This document shows positions 7,578-17,361 of a stretch of 64,000 nt of DNA, one piece after another. The position numbers and the translations under genes were made by a program. Source of the DNA: Rhizobiaceae bacterium (GTDB taxonomy: Bacteria > Pseudomonadota > Alphaproteobacteria > Rhizobiales > Rhizobiaceae); contig JACVCH010000019.1 in assembly GCA_016742175.1 (NCBI GenBank), forward strand, positions 1 to 64,000, given 5' to 3'. Position 1 is the first letter of the stretch. Each line of letters opens with the position of its first letter. The notes beneath the pieces were generated by a model that ran no database searches, was not told the origin of the DNA, and saw only the letters and a list, made by a program, of their open reading frames with translations.

Positions 7578-8858
7578 ATGAACTACGACCGATTTTTCGA
7601 CGAAGCCATCGCGCAGCTTCACGCCGAGCGCCGCTACCGCGTCTTCGCGGATCTCGAACGCATTGCCGGCGCCTTCCCGCGCGCGATCTGGCGTTCGAAT
7701 GGAGAGGCGCGCGAGATCACCGTGTGGTGCTCGAACGACTATCTCGGCATGGGCCAGCATGACAGCGTGATCGGCGCGATGCAGGCGGCTGCCGGCCGCA
7801 TGGGCTCTGGCGCGGGCGGCACGCGCAACATTTCCGGCACCAACCATCCGCTGGTCGAACTCGAGGCCGAGTTGGCCGACCTTCACGGCAAGGAAGCCGG
7901 TCTCGTCTTTACCTCCGGCTTCGTCTCCAACGAGGCAGCGATCTCGACCATCGCGAAGCTCCTGCCCGACTGCCTGATCCTGTCGGACGAACTGAACCAC
8001 GCCTCAATGATCGAGGGCGTGAAGAAGTCAGGCGCGGAGAAGAAGATCTTCCGCCACAACGACCTCGCCCATCTCGAAAGCCTGCTCCAGGCAGCGCCCA
8101 TCGAGCGCGCCAAGCTGATCGCCTTCGAGAGCGTCTATTCGATGGATGGCGACATCGCGCCGATCGCGGAAATCTGCGACCTGGCCGAGCGCTACAATGC
8201 GATGACCTATATCGACGAGGTGCACGCGGTCGGCATGTATGGCGCGCGCGGCGGCGGCATTTCGGAGCGCGAGGGCCTTGCGCACCGCATCGACATCATC
8301 GAGGGCACGCTTGCCAAGGCGTTCGGCGTCATGGGCGGCTACATCACCGGCAAGCGCGCCGTCATCGACGCCGTGCGCTCCTATGCGCCGGGCTTCATCT
8401 TCACCACCGCCCTGCCCCCGGCGCTCGCCGCCGCGGCGACGGCCTCGATCCGGCACCTGAAGCAGAGCCAGAGCGAGCGCGACGCACACCAGCGCCAGGC
8501 GCAGCAGGCGAAGGACGCGCTGAAGGCGGCCGGCCTGCCGGTCATGCCGTCGCAGACGCATATCGTGCCGCTGCTGGTCGGCGATCCCGAGCTTTGCAAG
8601 CAGGCGAGCGACCGGCTGCTCGACCGGCACGGCATCTACATCCAGCCGATCAACTACCCGACCGTGCCGCGCGGGACGGAGAGGCTACGCATCACGCCGA
8701 CGCCGTTCCATTCGGACGCGCTGATCGCTGGGCTGAAGGATGCGCTGCTGGAGACGTGGACGGCGCTTGGGATTCCGTTCCAGACGGCGCCTGCGGAGAC
8801 GCAGGAAGGCCGGTCGGAGCGTGTTGTCTCGCTCGTCACGGCCAAAGCCGGCGGTTAA
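7578..8858 (+). CDS. hemA: 5-aminolevulinate synthase
   Basis: Encodes 426 residues. Condenses glycine with succinyl-CoA to 5-aminolevulinate, the first step of haem synthesis in alphaproteobacteria. It is an alpha-oxoamine synthase of PLP fold type [12 protein letters not shown] near the N-terminus, [11 protein letters not shown] substrate loop, [12 protein letters not shown] with the PLP-binding Asp, and the Schiff-base lysine at residue 247 in [13 protein letters not shown]. Length matches rhizobial ALAS (about 405-425). The start at 7578 follows CCAGGA. Its stop is one base from the stop of the convergent aminotransferase. A possible ICE-like box lies upstream. Confidence 0.96.
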   Translation: MNYDRFFDEAIAQLHAERRYRVFADLERIAGAFPRAIWRSNGEAREITVWCSNDYLGMGQHDSVIGAMQAAAGRMGSGAGGTRNISGTNHPLVELEAELADLHGKEAGLVFTSGFVSNEAAISTIAKLLPDCLILSDELNHASMIEGVKKSGAEKKIFRHNDLAHLESLLQAAPIERAKLIAFESVYSMDGDIAPIAEICDLAERYNAMTYIDEVHAVGMYGARGGGISEREGLAHRIDIIEGTLAKAFGVMGGYITGKRAVIDAVRSYAPGFIFTTALPPALAAAATASIRHLKQSQSERDAHQRQAQQAKDALKAAGLPVMPSQTHIVPLLVGDPELCKQASDRLLDRHGIYIQPINYPTVPRGTERLRITPTPFHSDALIAGLKDALLETWTALGIPFQTAPAETQEGRSERVVSLVTAKAGG

Positions 8859-8859
8859 T

Positions 8860-10026
8860 TCAGCGACTGCTGATCCATTTTGCCAACCGATCCGCAGCTT
8901 CTTCGACATGGTCGAGGCGGCGGTGGAAGCAGAGGCGGAAGAACTCTTCGCCGCCCCGCCCGAAGGCCGTTCCCGGCGCAAGCCCGACATTCGCCTCGTC
9001 GACGATCTCGAACGCAGCGCGCTTCGTGTCGCGGATGCCGTCGATCTTGAAGAACAGATAGAACGCGCCGGGCGGGACTGTCAGGTCGACGCGGCCGGTG
9101 GCGAGCAGGCGCTGGGCGATCGTGTCGCGCGCGGTGCGGGCGGCGGCGATTTCGCTTCTTAGGAAGTCGTCGCCGTGATCGAGCGCGGCGACCGCTCCCT
9201 TTTGAAGGAAGGCGGGGGTGCCCGAGGTCGAATACTGGATCAGGTTTTCGAAGACCTGCTGCAGTTCGGGATGGATCTTCAGCCAGCCGACGCGCCAGCC
9301 GGTCATCGCCCAGTTCTTCGAAAAGGAATTGACGAAGAGGATGCGGTCATCGGGGCGCATCACGTCCATGAAGGACGGGGCGCGCGGGCCGTCATAGTAG
9401 AACAGCGAATAGATCTCGTCGGCGATGATCCACAGATTTCGCTCGCGGGCGATCTCCAGAATGTCCTCGAGCGTCTCGCGGTCGGCGGTCCAGCCGGCCG
9501 GGTTTGACGGCGTGTTGACGAAGATCGCCTTGGTGCGCTCGGTGATCGCTTCCTCGATGCCGTCGACGTCGCAGGTCCAGCCATTTCCGGAATGGACGAG
9601 CGGAACGGAAACCGGCACCGCGCCTGCGACGCCGAGGGCGGCCGGGAAATTCGGCCAGGACGGCGTCAGGTAGACGACCTCGTCGCCCGCGCCCGCCACC
9701 GCGTCGATCGCAAGCTGGATCGCCTGCATGCCCGAGCCGGTGACGATGAACTCCTCGTGGCTGAAATCGTAGCCGAAATGGCGCTTGTGGTAGCGGACGA
9801 GCGCCTGGCGCAGTTCGGGAATGCCGCGCTGCCAGGTGTAGAAGGTCTCGCCCGCCCGAAGGGCCTCGATGGCGGCGTTCTGGATGAAATCGGGGGTCGG
9901 CTTGTCGCCCTCGCCCGCCCAGAGCGGGATCAGGCCGGGCTTCGTGCGGCCGTGATTGACGACGGCAACGATGCCGCTTTCGGGCGCAAGACGAGCTTCG
10001 CCACGCAGATGATCGACAAGAGACAT
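8860..10026 (-). CDS. PLP-dependent aminotransferase, class I/II
   Basis: Encodes 388 residues. An aspartate-aminotransferase-type fold I enzyme: FYTWQRGIPELRQAL in the N-terminal small domain, FVNTPSNPAGW, ADEIYSLFYYD, the Schiff-base lysine at residue 237 in VNSFSKNWAMTGWRVGW, and a C-terminal Arg region (FFRLCFHRRL) that would hold the substrate alpha-carboxylate. The substrate cannot be read from sequence; aspartate or an aromatic/branched amino acid are possible. It lies alone, convergent with hemA and upstream of nothing on its strand except mscL 52 bases away, so it may be cotranscribed with mscL. Confidence 0.85.
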   Translation of the reverse strand: MSLVDHLRGEARLAPESGIVAVVNHGRTKPGLIPLWAGEGDKPTPDFIQNAAIEALRAGETFYTWQRGIPELRQALVRYHKRHFGYDFSHEEFIVTGSGMQAIQLAIDAVAGAGDEVVYLTPSWPNFPAALGVAGAVPVSVPLVHSGNGWTCDVDGIEEAITERTKAIFVNTPSNPAGWTADRETLEDILEIARERNLWIIADEIYSLFYYDGPRAPSFMDVMRPDDRILFVNSFSKNWAMTGWRVGWLKIHPELQQVFENLIQYSTSGTPAFLQKGAVAALDHGDDFLRSEIAAARTARDTIAQRLLATGRVDLTVPPGAFYLFFKIDGIRDTKRAAFEIVDEANVGLAPGTAFGRGGEEFFRLCFHRRLDHVEEAADRLAKWISSR

Positions 10027-10078
10027 TCAGTGTTCCTGGGAAGAGGCGCCCCGCCGGATTGCCGGGCGCCTGGAGAGG

Positions 10079-10510
10079 TTAGACGGGCCGGCGCGCGAGA
10101 AGATCGCGGATTTCGGTCAGGAGCGCGACGTCGGCCGGCGGGGCGGGCGGCACGTCCGAGACCTGCTCCTGCCGCTCCATCCGGCGGCGAAGATTGTTCA
10201 CGGCCTTGACCATCAGGAAGATGATCCAGGCGAGGATCAGGAAATTGATCAGGACGGTGATGAAATTGCCATAGGCGAAGACGGCGCCCTGCTCGCGCGC
10301 GGCGGCCAGCGAATTGGCGGTCACCTCCGACGACAGCGGCAGGAAGTAATTCGAGAAATCGAAGCCGCCGAAAATCGCGCCGACGACCGGCATGATGATA
10401 TCGTCGACCAGCGACGAGACGATCAGGCCGAACGCGCCGCCGATGATGACGCCGACGGCGAGATCCATCACGTTGCCCTTGGCGATGAATTCCTGAAATT
10501 CCTTGATCAT
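10079..10510 (-). CDS. mscL: Large-conductance mechanosensitive channel MscL
   Basis: Encodes 143 residues. An inner-membrane homopentameric tension-gated channel that releases solutes on hypo-osmotic shock. The N-terminal amphipathic helix [20 protein letters not shown], first membrane helix with [22 protein letters not shown] (pore constriction), periplasmic loop, and second helix [18 protein letters not shown] followed by the charged RRRMER cluster are all canonical. The start at 10510 matches the family; an ATG five codons upstream is possible. Functionally it complements the osmolyte genes 4 kb away, since both concern osmotic balance, but they are not in one operon. Confidence 0.96.
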   Translation of the reverse strand: MIKEFQEFIAKGNVMDLAVGVIIGGAFGLIVSSLVDDIIMPVVGAIFGGFDFSNYFLPLSSEVTANSLAAAREQGAVFAYGNFITVLINFLILAWIIFLMVKAVNNLRRRMERQEQVSDVPPAPPADVALLTEIRDLLARRPV

Positions 10511-10712
10511 GGCAGCCTCCATGTCCCCTGGGAGCCGAGTGAACGCAGGCTGCGGCGGCTGCCGCAACAGCCGCGAAGATAGCAGAACGGGACGCGCGTA
10601 TAAGCTGCAATCTTTGCTCGCCCCACAGTCATCTGGATCAGACGCAAGTTCGATGGACAGGCGGGGCGCCGTGTGATTGCCTGATTTGCCAGAGGAGGAG
10701 GAAAAGCCGGGC

Positions 10713-13700
10713 ATGCAGGGGTGGGTGGTCGTCATCGTCGCCATTGCCTATGTCTCGCTGCTGTTCGGCATCGCGAGCCTCGGCGACCGGCATTCGGCCC
10801 GCTTCGGCTCGGGCAAGGCGCGGCCCTACATCTATTCGTTCAGTCTGGCGATCTACTGCACTTCCTGGACCTTCTTCGGCTCGGTCGGGCTCGCCAGCGA
10901 ACGCGGCTTCGAGTTCCTCGCCATCTATATCGGGCCGATCATGGTGTTCCTGTTCGGCTTTCCGCTGCTTCGCCGCATCATGCGTCTGGCGAAGTCGGAG
11001 AAAATCACCTCGATCGCCGACTTCCTCGCCGCGCGCTACGGCAAGAGCTTCGCCGTCGCCTCGATCGCCACCATGATCGCGGCGATGGGCACGGTTCCCT
11101 ATATCGCGCTGCAGTTGAAGGCGATCTCGGGCAGCGTCAGCCTGATGGTCGAGCACTACAATGGCGCGCCACCGGTGATGGATTTCGTCTTCGGCGACAT
11201 CTCGCTGATCGTGACCTTCCTGCTCGCCGCCTTCGCCATCCTGTTCGGCACGCGCCATGCGGACGCGACGGAGCATCAGGACGGACTCATCCTCGCGGTG
11301 GCGGTGGAATCGATCGTCAAGCTGGCGGCGTTCCTCGCGGTCGGCATCGCGGTCTCGTTCTTCTTCTTCGGCGGCCCGAGCGAACTGATCGGCGAGGTGC
11401 GCAATTCGGCAAGCGCCATGGCGGCCTATGATTTCCAGACCTCGCTGCCGGTCTGGATCACCATGACGACACTGAGCGCCATCGCCATCATCATGCTGCC
11501 GCGCCAGTTCTACGTCACCATCGTCGAAAACCGCTCCGAGAGCGAGCTGCGCACGGCGACCTGGCTGTTTCCGGCCTATCTGGTGATCATCAACCTGTTC
11601 GTGGTGCCGATCGCCTTTGCGGGCATCGTGCTGATCGGCCCCGAGCAGAATGCCGACCTCTACGTCGTCTCGATCCCGCTGCTCTTCGGCCAGGACTGGC
11701 TGGCGATGTTCGCCTTCATCGGCGGGCTTTCGGCCGCGACCGCCATGGTGATCGTCGCCAGCGTCGCGCTGGCGATCATGATCTCCAACGACCTGATCCT
11801 GCCGCTCTTCCTTCGGGGCATGGCCAAGCAGTATCTCGTCCAGCGCGACGATCTGTCGAAAGTCATCCTCAACATCCGCCGCGCCGCGATCTTCGCCGTG
11901 CTGATCGCGGCGTTCCTCTATTATCGCGAGATCACCAACAACACGCGCCTCGCCTCGATCGGGCTGATTTCGTTCGCCGCGATCGCGCAATTCGCGCCGG
12001 CCTTCTTCGGCGGGCTCGTCTGGCGCGGGGCGAATGCCCGCGGCGCGGTCATCGGCATGCTCGCCGGCATCGCGCTCTGGGGCTATACGCTGCTCCTGCC
12101 TTCGCTCGCGCCGCCGGACACTGCGATCGTCCAGTTCGGCCTGTTCGGCCTCGAGGCGCTGCGGCCGCACTCGCTGTTCGGCACCAGCGCCGAGCCGCTG
12201 GTCCACGGCGTCCTGTGGAGCCTATCGGTCAACACGCTGTTCTTCGTGCTCGGCTCGCTGTCGCGCACGGCCAAGCCGCTGGAGCGCATCCAGGCGGCGC
12301 TGTTCGTGCCGCGCGATACCAACCCGATGCCGAGCTTCCGGCGCTTCCGCACGGCCGTCACCGTCGACGACCTGAAGGACACGATCGCGCGCTATCTCGG
12401 CGTCGAGCGGACGGAGCGCTCGTTCCAGAATTTCGAGGCGAAGCAGAGCCAGCCGCTGGTCGGAAAGGACCCGGCCAATATGGCCGTGATCCGCTTTTCC
12501 GAACAGCTCCTGACGAGCGCGGTCGGCTCGTCTTCGTCGCGGCTCGTGCTGTCGCTTCTCTTCCAGCGCCACGACCGCTCGCCGCGCGAGGCGCTGCGGC
12601 TTCTCGACGACGCGTCGGAAGCGCTGCAGCACAATCGCGACCTTCTCCAGATCGCGCTCGACCAGATGGAACAGGGGATCACCGTCTTCGACCGGGATTT
12701 CCGGCTGATCTGCTGGAACAGGCAGTATCGCTCGCTGTTCTACCTGCCCGACTCCATGGGCCGCGTCGGCGTCTCGCTCGACGAAATCCTGCGGCACCTG
12801 GCCGATCGCGGCGACATCACCTTCGACACGATCCACCAGACGCTCGACCGCCTCGCCGCCTTCCGCTCGCCCTGGCAGCTCGAACTGAAGAGCACCGGCC
12901 GGATCATCGAACTGCGCTCAAACCCCATGCCTGATGGCGGGCTGGTCGCGACCTATGCCGACATCACCGCGCGCGTGGAAGCGGACCTCGCGCTGAAGCG
13001 CGTCAACGAGACGCTGGAAAACCGCGTCGCGCGGCGCACCGCTGAACTGACGCGCGTCAACGAGGAACTGGCGCAGGCGCAGACGCTGGCCGAAGAGGCC
13101 AATCTCGGCAAGACGCGCTTTCTCGCCGCCGCCGGCCACGATATTCTCCAACCGCTCAACGCGGCGCGGCTCTACTGCGCGTCGCTCGCCGAAAGCGTCG
13201 GCCAAAGCCCGGTCGGCGACGGCGTTGCCAACATCGAATCCTCCCTCGATTCCGTCGAGACGATCCTCGGCGCGGTGCTGGACATTTCGCGTCTCGACAC
13301 CGGCGCGATGCGGCCGGTCGACACGACGTTCCGGCTGGACGGGCTGCTGCGGCAGGTCCAGACGGATTTCCAGCCGCTGGCGCAGGAAAAGAAGCTCGAT
13401 TTGCGCATCGTGTCGACCGGGCTGGCGGTCCATACGGACCGCAACCTCTTTCGCCGCCTGGTGCAGAACCTCGTCTCGAACGCGATCAAGTACACGCGCT
13501 CCGGCCGGGTGCTGGTCGGCATCAAGCGGCGCGGCGACCTTCTCGAATTGCAGGTGCACGACACCGGCATCGGCATCGACGGCGACAAGCTGAACACCGT
13601 CTTCCGCGAGTTCACGCGGCTGCAGGACGGGGCGCGCGAGGCGCAGGGGCTGGGGCTCGGGCTCTCGATCGTCGACCGCATCGCGCGCGTGCTGCGGCTC

Positions 13701-14198
13701 GAAATCCGCATTCATTCGATCAAGGGCAAAGGGTCGTGCTTTTCAGTGCTGCTGCCGATCACCGAGGCGCCGCAGGCCGCGCTTGCCAGCGACGTGCGCC
13801 TGCAGGTCGGCTCCAACATCCGGCTCGACGGCGTCTCGGTGCTGTGCATCGACAACGAGCCGCGCATTCTCGACGGCATGCGCAAGCTCTTGGAAGGCTG
13901 GGGCTGCCGCGTGACGACGGCCGGGCGCTCCGCCGGCCTGACGGCATCGATGCCGACGCCCGACGTCATCCTCGCCGATTTCCACCTCGACCAGGAAGAC
14001 GGGTTCCAGGCGATCGCGCGGGCGCGGCAGATATGGGGCGACGCCCTGCCCGCAATCCTCGTGACCGCCGACCGGTCGAACGACGTGCGCGAGCGTGCGA
14101 CCGCGCTCGACGTGCCGGTGCTGCAGAAGCCGGTGAAGCCGGCGGCGCTTCGCACCATGCTGACGCGCTATCGCAAGCTGCTCTCGGCGGCCGAGTAG
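10713..14198 (+). CDS. Sodium/solute symporter-coupled hybrid histidine kinase (CrbS-like)
   Basis: Encodes 1161 residues from ATG 10713, behind a GGAGGAGGA run. Domains in order: a 12-13 helix SSS sodium/solute symporter domain (about 1-500), a PAS domain (about 650-770, [21 protein letters not shown]), a coiled linker, HisKA with phosphoacceptor His809 in [12 protein letters not shown], HATPase (N box [25 protein letters not shown]), and a C-terminal receiver with Asp1089 ([12 protein letters not shown]). This is the CrbS/MxtR layout; in Vibrio and Pseudomonas CrbS with a LuxR regulator CrbR governs acetyl-CoA synthetase and acetate use. The convergent regulator at 14201 is the probable partner. 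Acetate sensing is inferred by homology. Confidence 0.9.
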   Translation: MQGWVVVIVAIAYVSLLFGIASLGDRHSARFGSGKARPYIYSFSLAIYCTSWTFFGSVGLASERGFEFLAIYIGPIMVFLFGFPLLRRIMRLAKSEKITSIADFLAARYGKSFAVASIATMIAAMGTVPYIALQLKAISGSVSLMVEHYNGAPPVMDFVFGDISLIVTFLLAAFAILFGTRHADATEHQDGLILAVAVESIVKLAAFLAVGIAVSFFFFGGPSELIGEVRNSASAMAAYDFQTSLPVWITMTTLSAIAIIMLPRQFYVTIVENRSESELRTATWLFPAYLVIINLFVVPIAFAGIVLIGPEQNADLYVVSIPLLFGQDWLAMFAFIGGLSAATAMVIVASVALAIMISNDLILPLFLRGMAKQYLVQRDDLSKVILNIRRAAIFAVLIAAFLYYREITNNTRLASIGLISFAAIAQFAPAFFGGLVWRGANARGAVIGMLAGIALWGYTLLLPSLAPPDTAIVQFGLFGLEALRPHSLFGTSAEPLVHGVLWSLSVNTLFFVLGSLSRTAKPLERIQAALFVPRDTNPMPSFRRFRTAVTVDDLKDTIARYLGVERTERSFQNFEAKQSQPLVGKDPANMAVIRFSEQLLTSAVGSSSSRLVLSLLFQRHDRSPREALRLLDDASEALQHNRDLLQIALDQMEQGITVFDRDFRLICWNRQYRSLFYLPDSMGRVGVSLDEILRHLADRGDITFDTIHQTLDRLAAFRSPWQLELKSTGRIIELRSNPMPDGGLVATYADITARVEADLALKRVNETLENRVARRTAELTRVNEELAQAQTLAEEANLGKTRFLAAAGHDILQPLNAARLYCASLAESVGQSPVGDGVANIESSLDSVETILGAVLDISRLDTGAMRPVDTTFRLDGLLRQVQTDFQPLAQEKKLDLRIVSTGLAVHTDRNLFRRLVQNLVSNAIKYTRSGRVLVGIKRRGDLLELQVHDTGIGIDGDKLNTVFREFTRLQDGAREAQGLGLGLSIVDRIARVLRLEIRIHSIKGKGSCFSVLLPITEAPQAALASDVRLQVGSNIRLDGVSVLCIDNEPRILDGMRKLLEGWGCRVTTAGRSAGLTASMPTPDVILADFHLDQEDGFQAIARARQIWGDALPAILVTADRSNDVRERATALDVPVLQKPVKPAALRTMLTRYRKLLSAAE

Positions 14199-14200
14199 TT

Positions 14201-14902
14201 CTAAGCGCTCGCCTGCTGCTCCATGCCGATGCGCGACAGGCGGATGACGGCCTGGGTGCGGCTGTCGACGCCGAGCTTTTGCAGGATGGCCGAGACATGC
14301 GCCTTGATCGTGGCTTCCGACACGCCGAGCTCATAGGCGATCTGCTTGTTGAGGAGGCCTTCGGCCAGCATGGTCAGGACGCGCGACTGCTGCGGCGTCA
14401 ACGATTGCAGGCGCTGGATCAGGTCGGAGACCTCCGCATCCCGCTCCTCGCCGAGCTCGAGCCCGTCGGGAAGCGCGATGCCGCCGCCGAGCACGGTTTC
14501 GACCGCGCAGCGGATCTGGTCCATGCCGGCCGATTTGGAGATGAAGCCCGAGGCGCCGAGCTCGATCGCGCGGCGGACGGTTTCCGCGTCATCGCGCGCG
14601 GAAACGATGACGATGGGAAAGTTCGACGAGATGCCGCGCAGCGCGACGAGGCCGGACAGGCCGCTGGAGCCGGGCATGGTCAGGTCGAGAAGCAGGAGAT
14701 CGATGTCGTCATTGGCGACGACGCTCGCCTTCACGGCATCGAAATCGCCCACTTCCTCGATGCTCGCATGCCCGAATGATGAAAGCGCCTGCTTGAGCGC
14801 GCCGCGAAACAGCGGATGATCGTCGGCGATGACGAAACGATAGCGCTGATCCAAAAACCCCTCCCTGGCCGGCCCGCGGGCGGAGTTTAACGGGATCGTC
14901 AT
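14201..14902 (-). CDS. LuxR/FixJ-type response regulator (CrbR-like)
   Basis: Encodes 233 residues. The receiver domain occupies about 18-140: FVIADDHPLFRGAL acidic pocket, phosphoacceptor Asp in LLLLDLTMPGSSG, SARD and the lysine in GASGFISKSAG. A LuxR-type helix-turn-helix follows (about 168-230, LTPQQSRVLTMLAEGLLNKQIAYELGVSEATIKAHVS). Its stop is two bases from that of the symporter-kinase, so the pair is tail to tail. It most likely receives phosphate from that kinase. A DNA target cannot be predicted here; acs/acetate genes are the precedent. Confidence 0.88.
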   Translation of the reverse strand: MTIPLNSARGPAREGFLDQRYRFVIADDHPLFRGALKQALSSFGHASIEEVGDFDAVKASVVANDDIDLLLLDLTMPGSSGLSGLVALRGISSNFPIVIVSARDDAETVRRAIELGASGFISKSAGMDQIRCAVETVLGGGIALPDGLELGEERDAEVSDLIQRLQSLTPQQSRVLTMLAEGLLNKQIAYELGVSEATIKAHVSAILQKLGVDSRTQAVIRLSRIGMEQQASA

Positions 14903-15005
14903 GGGGCGCTAGTGCGATTGTGGGCAAGCGCCGGATTTTGTGAACTCCGCGCGCCGCCAAGCCGTGCTTTATTCAACTTTTGTCGTGTAAATCGCGCTTC
15001 TGCGA

Positions 15006-15030
15006 GGAACCCGCTTGCCGGCTTGACGTT
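15006..15030 (+). promoter_or_regulatory. EcfG-type general stress promoter
   Basis: GGAAC at 15006-15010, 16 bases, CGTT at 15027-15030; predicted start near 15036, 24 bases before the ATG at 15060. Third match to this consensus in the window. Confidence 0.6.
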
Positions 15031-15059
15031 GAGGCACATTCAAAAACGGAATCGCCCTG

Positions 15060-15455
15060 ATGGAAACGATACGCCAGATCGCCGTCTTCTGCGTCGGCCG
15101 CGCCGTCATGTTCGGCGCGCTGGCCATCGGCCTCGTGATGCTGTCGTTCTCGTTCGACCCGGCCTGGGCGTTTCGAGCCGGCGCGATCATGACGCTCGTC
15201 ATGGCGGCGATCCTCGTCTTCAAGGCGCAGACCGCCAAATCCAAACTGCCGAGCCGCACCGAAGTCTGGATCTATCTCGACGACGGGATGAAGCCGAAGA
15301 ACGACCATGCGGTGCGCTATTTCGGCAAGGTGCTGAGCGAGGTCTACGGCCGCTTCGCACAAGTCTCGCTGATGGTCGCCTGCGCGATGTTCGTCGTCTC
15401 GCAGACCTTCTTCGCGATGGGCTTCACCTTCCTGGAAATCGCCGCGGTGCGCTGA
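15060..15455 (+). CDS. Inner-membrane hypothetical protein
   Basis: Encodes 131 residues. Three hydrophobic segments are visible: about 13-32, 38-54 and 101-124, with a polar central stretch containing SRTEVWIYLDDGMKPKNDHAVRYFGKVL. I do not recognise a named family; proteins of this shape are widespread and unannotated in Hyphomicrobiales. An EcfG-like promoter at 15006-15030 suggests stress induction. Its stop is 4 bases from the stop of the convergent gene at 15460. Confidence 0.7.
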   Translation: METIRQIAVFCVGRAVMFGALAIGLVMLSFSFDPAWAFRAGAIMTLVMAAILVFKAQTAKSKLPSRTEVWIYLDDGMKPKNDHAVRYFGKVLSEVYGRFAQVSLMVACAMFVVSQTFFAMGFTFLEIAAVR

Positions 15456-15459
15456 GGCG

Positions 15460-15879
15460 TCAGGTGCGGTCGGGAACCGGCTCCTCGTCGGGCTTGCGCA
15501 GACCCTTTTCCCAGTCCTCGACGACATCGAAGAAATTCTGGAAGAAGCGCTTCATGTAGCCGAGCGACCGCTCGAACTCCTCTTCGGACGGCAAGACGCG
15601 CGTGCCGTCATCTGAACCGGCGCCGGCCTGCCGTTCCAGGGCTTCGACCCGGCGCTCCAGATCGTCGATGCGTTCCTCGTAGGCGACGCGCTCGTCTGTC
15701 GAAGTGCGGCAGACGAGCTGGCCGGAGCGTTCCTCGCAGACCGACATCTGGCCGGTCGCCGTGTCCATGCGCACGAAGCCGGTGTCGGTGCGCTCGAGCC
15801 GGTAGCGCTCCGTCTCCTGCGCGTGGGCAGGGGCGGACAGCGTTGCGAAAAGAGCGGCGGCGGCGACGAGATGGCGCAT
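15460..15879 (-). CDS. Exported coiled-coil hypothetical protein
   Basis: Encodes 139 residues from ATG 15879, which has a perfect AAGGAGG eight bases upstream (a longer frame to 15921 lacks one). Residues 1-20 are a signal peptide ending AHAQ. The mature protein has two Cys in MSVCEERSGQLVCRTS, a short coiled coil (YEERIDDLERRVEALERQ) and a C-terminal amphipathic segment SLGYMKRFFQNFFDVVEDWEKG. It is probably periplasmic. Similar small proteins occur across rhizobia without known function. Confidence 0.7.
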   Translation of the reverse strand: MRHLVAAAALFATLSAPAHAQETERYRLERTDTGFVRMDTATGQMSVCEERSGQLVCRTSTDERVAYEERIDDLERRVEALERQAGAGSDDGTRVLPSEEEFERSLGYMKRFFQNFFDVVEDWEKGLRKPDEEPVPDRT

Positions 15880-15949
15880 CTTGCGATCCTCCTTGGCATG
15901 GGCGGACGGAGCGCTTTCCATACGGGCGCCCGACCGCTATAGCGCGGAT

Positions 15950-16297
15950 ATGACAGGCATCATCTACAAGATCGTCCCGGCGCCAATGTGGCAAGAGGCG
16001 GTGGACCGCGGCCGCTTCGACGGCGCGCCGGTCGACCTTGCCGACGGGTTCATCCATTTTTCGACCGACACGCAGGTGCGCGAGACGGCGGCCAAGCATT
16101 TTGCTGGGCAGGACGGGCTCCTGCTCGTCGCGATCGACGGCGATGCGCTCGGCGACGCGCTGCGTTACGAGGTCTCGCGCGGCGGCGCCCTCTTCCCGCA
16201 TCTCTACGGTGCGCTCGATCCCGGCCTGGCGCTTTGGGTCAAGCCGCTGCCGCTCGATGCGGACGGACGGCACGTCTTTCCGGAGCTGCCGGCATGA
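15950..16297 (+). CDS. DUF952 protein
   Basis: Encodes 115 residues from MTGIIYKIV at 15950. Signature of DUF952: IYKIVP at the start, DLADGFIHFST, and the closing FPHLYGALDPGLALWVKPL. The family is small, cytosolic and of unknown function, structurally related to ADP-ribosyltransferase-like folds according to general knowledge of the family. It overlaps pyrD by ATGA (16294-16297), so the two are translationally coupled; that pairing is common in rhizobia. Confidence 0.88.
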   Translation: MTGIIYKIVPAPMWQEAVDRGRFDGAPVDLADGFIHFSTDTQVRETAAKHFAGQDGLLLVAIDGDALGDALRYEVSRGGALFPHLYGALDPGLALWVKPLPLDADGRHVFPELPA

Positions 16298-17361
16298 ACC
16301 AGCTTTACCGGACGATCGGCCGCAAGCTTCTGTTCGGCCTCGATGCGGAGCGCGCGCACGGACTTTCGATCGCGGGGCTGAAGAGCGGCGTGCCGCTTTG
16401 CCCGCCGCCGGTCGCCGAGGCGCGGCTTCGCGTCGATATAGCCGGGCTCTCCTTTCCCAATCCGCTGGGGATGGCGGCCGGGTACGACAAGAATGCCGAA
16501 GTGCCGGATGCGCTCTTGAAGCTCGGTTTCGGTTTTGCCGAAGTCGGCACGGTGACGCCGAAGCCGCAGGCCGGCAATCCGAAGCCCCGTATCTTCCGGC
16601 TCGTCGAGGACGAGGCGATCGTCAACCGGCTGGGCTTCAACAATGAAGGCCATGCGGCAGCGCTTACCAAGCTGCGCGACCGCAAGGGCGGCGGGATCGT
16701 CGGCGTCAATATCGGGGCGAACAAGGACAGCGCGGACCGGGTCGGCGACTATGTGCTCGGGGTCGAGCGGTTTCGCGATTTCGCCTCGTATCTGACCGTC
16801 AACATCTCCTCGCCCAACACGCCGGGCCTGCGTGATCTGCAGGCACGGGCGAGCCTCGAGGAACTGCTCGGCGCGGTTGCGGCGGCGCGGGGCGACAGGG
16901 CGACGCCGATCTTCCTGAAGATCGCGCCAGATCTTGGCGATGCCGACCTTGAAGACATTGCCGAGACGGTCGCGGCCAACGGCATCGACGGCATCATCGT
17001 CTCCAACACGACGCTTTCGCGCGACGGGCTGACGAGCCGGCTGGCGCAAGAGAGTGGCGGCGTTTCGGGGCGGCCGCTCTTTGCCCGCTCGACGATCATG
17101 CTGGCGCGGATGCGCCGTCTGGTCGGGCCGCATCTGCCGCTGATCGGCGTCGGCGGCATCGATACGGCCGAGGCGGCGCTGGAGAAGATCCGAGCCGGCG
17201 CGGATCTCGTGCAGGTCTATACCGGCATGGTCTATGCCGGGCCGACGCTGCCGGGCGAAATCCTGCGTGGAATAAGCCGGTTCGCAGCCGCGCAAGGGCT
17301 TGCTTCGCTGCGCGACATCCGCGACAGCCGCACCGACCACTGGGCCGGTCAGGCCGTCTGA
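16294..17361 (+). CDS. pyrD: Dihydroorotate dehydrogenase (quinone), class 2
   Basis: Encodes 355 residues. Oxidises dihydroorotate to orotate with FMN and passes electrons to the quinone pool, the fourth step of pyrimidine synthesis, at the inner membrane. Class 2 features: N-terminal amphipathic helices (YRTIGRKLLFGLDAERAHGLSI), GMAAGYDKNAEVPDALLKLGFGFAEVGTVTPKPQ, NRLGFNNEG, VNISSPNTPGLRDLQ with the class 2 catalytic Ser region, and the FMN phosphate loop IGVGGIDTAEAALEKIRAGADLVQVYT. Its last 13 bases overlap the MATE gene, tail to tail. Confidence 0.96.
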   Translation: MNQLYRTIGRKLLFGLDAERAHGLSIAGLKSGVPLCPPPVAEARLRVDIAGLSFPNPLGMAAGYDKNAEVPDALLKLGFGFAEVGTVTPKPQAGNPKPRIFRLVEDEAIVNRLGFNNEGHAAALTKLRDRKGGGIVGVNIGANKDSADRVGDYVLGVERFRDFASYLTVNISSPNTPGLRDLQARASLEELLGAVAAARGDRATPIFLKIAPDLGDADLEDIAETVAANGIDGIIVSNTTLSRDGLTSRLAQESGGVSGRPLFARSTIMLARMRRLVGPHLPLIGVGGIDTAEAALEKIRAGADLVQVYTGMVYAGPTLPGEILRGISRFAAAQGLASLRDIRDSRTDHWAGQAV

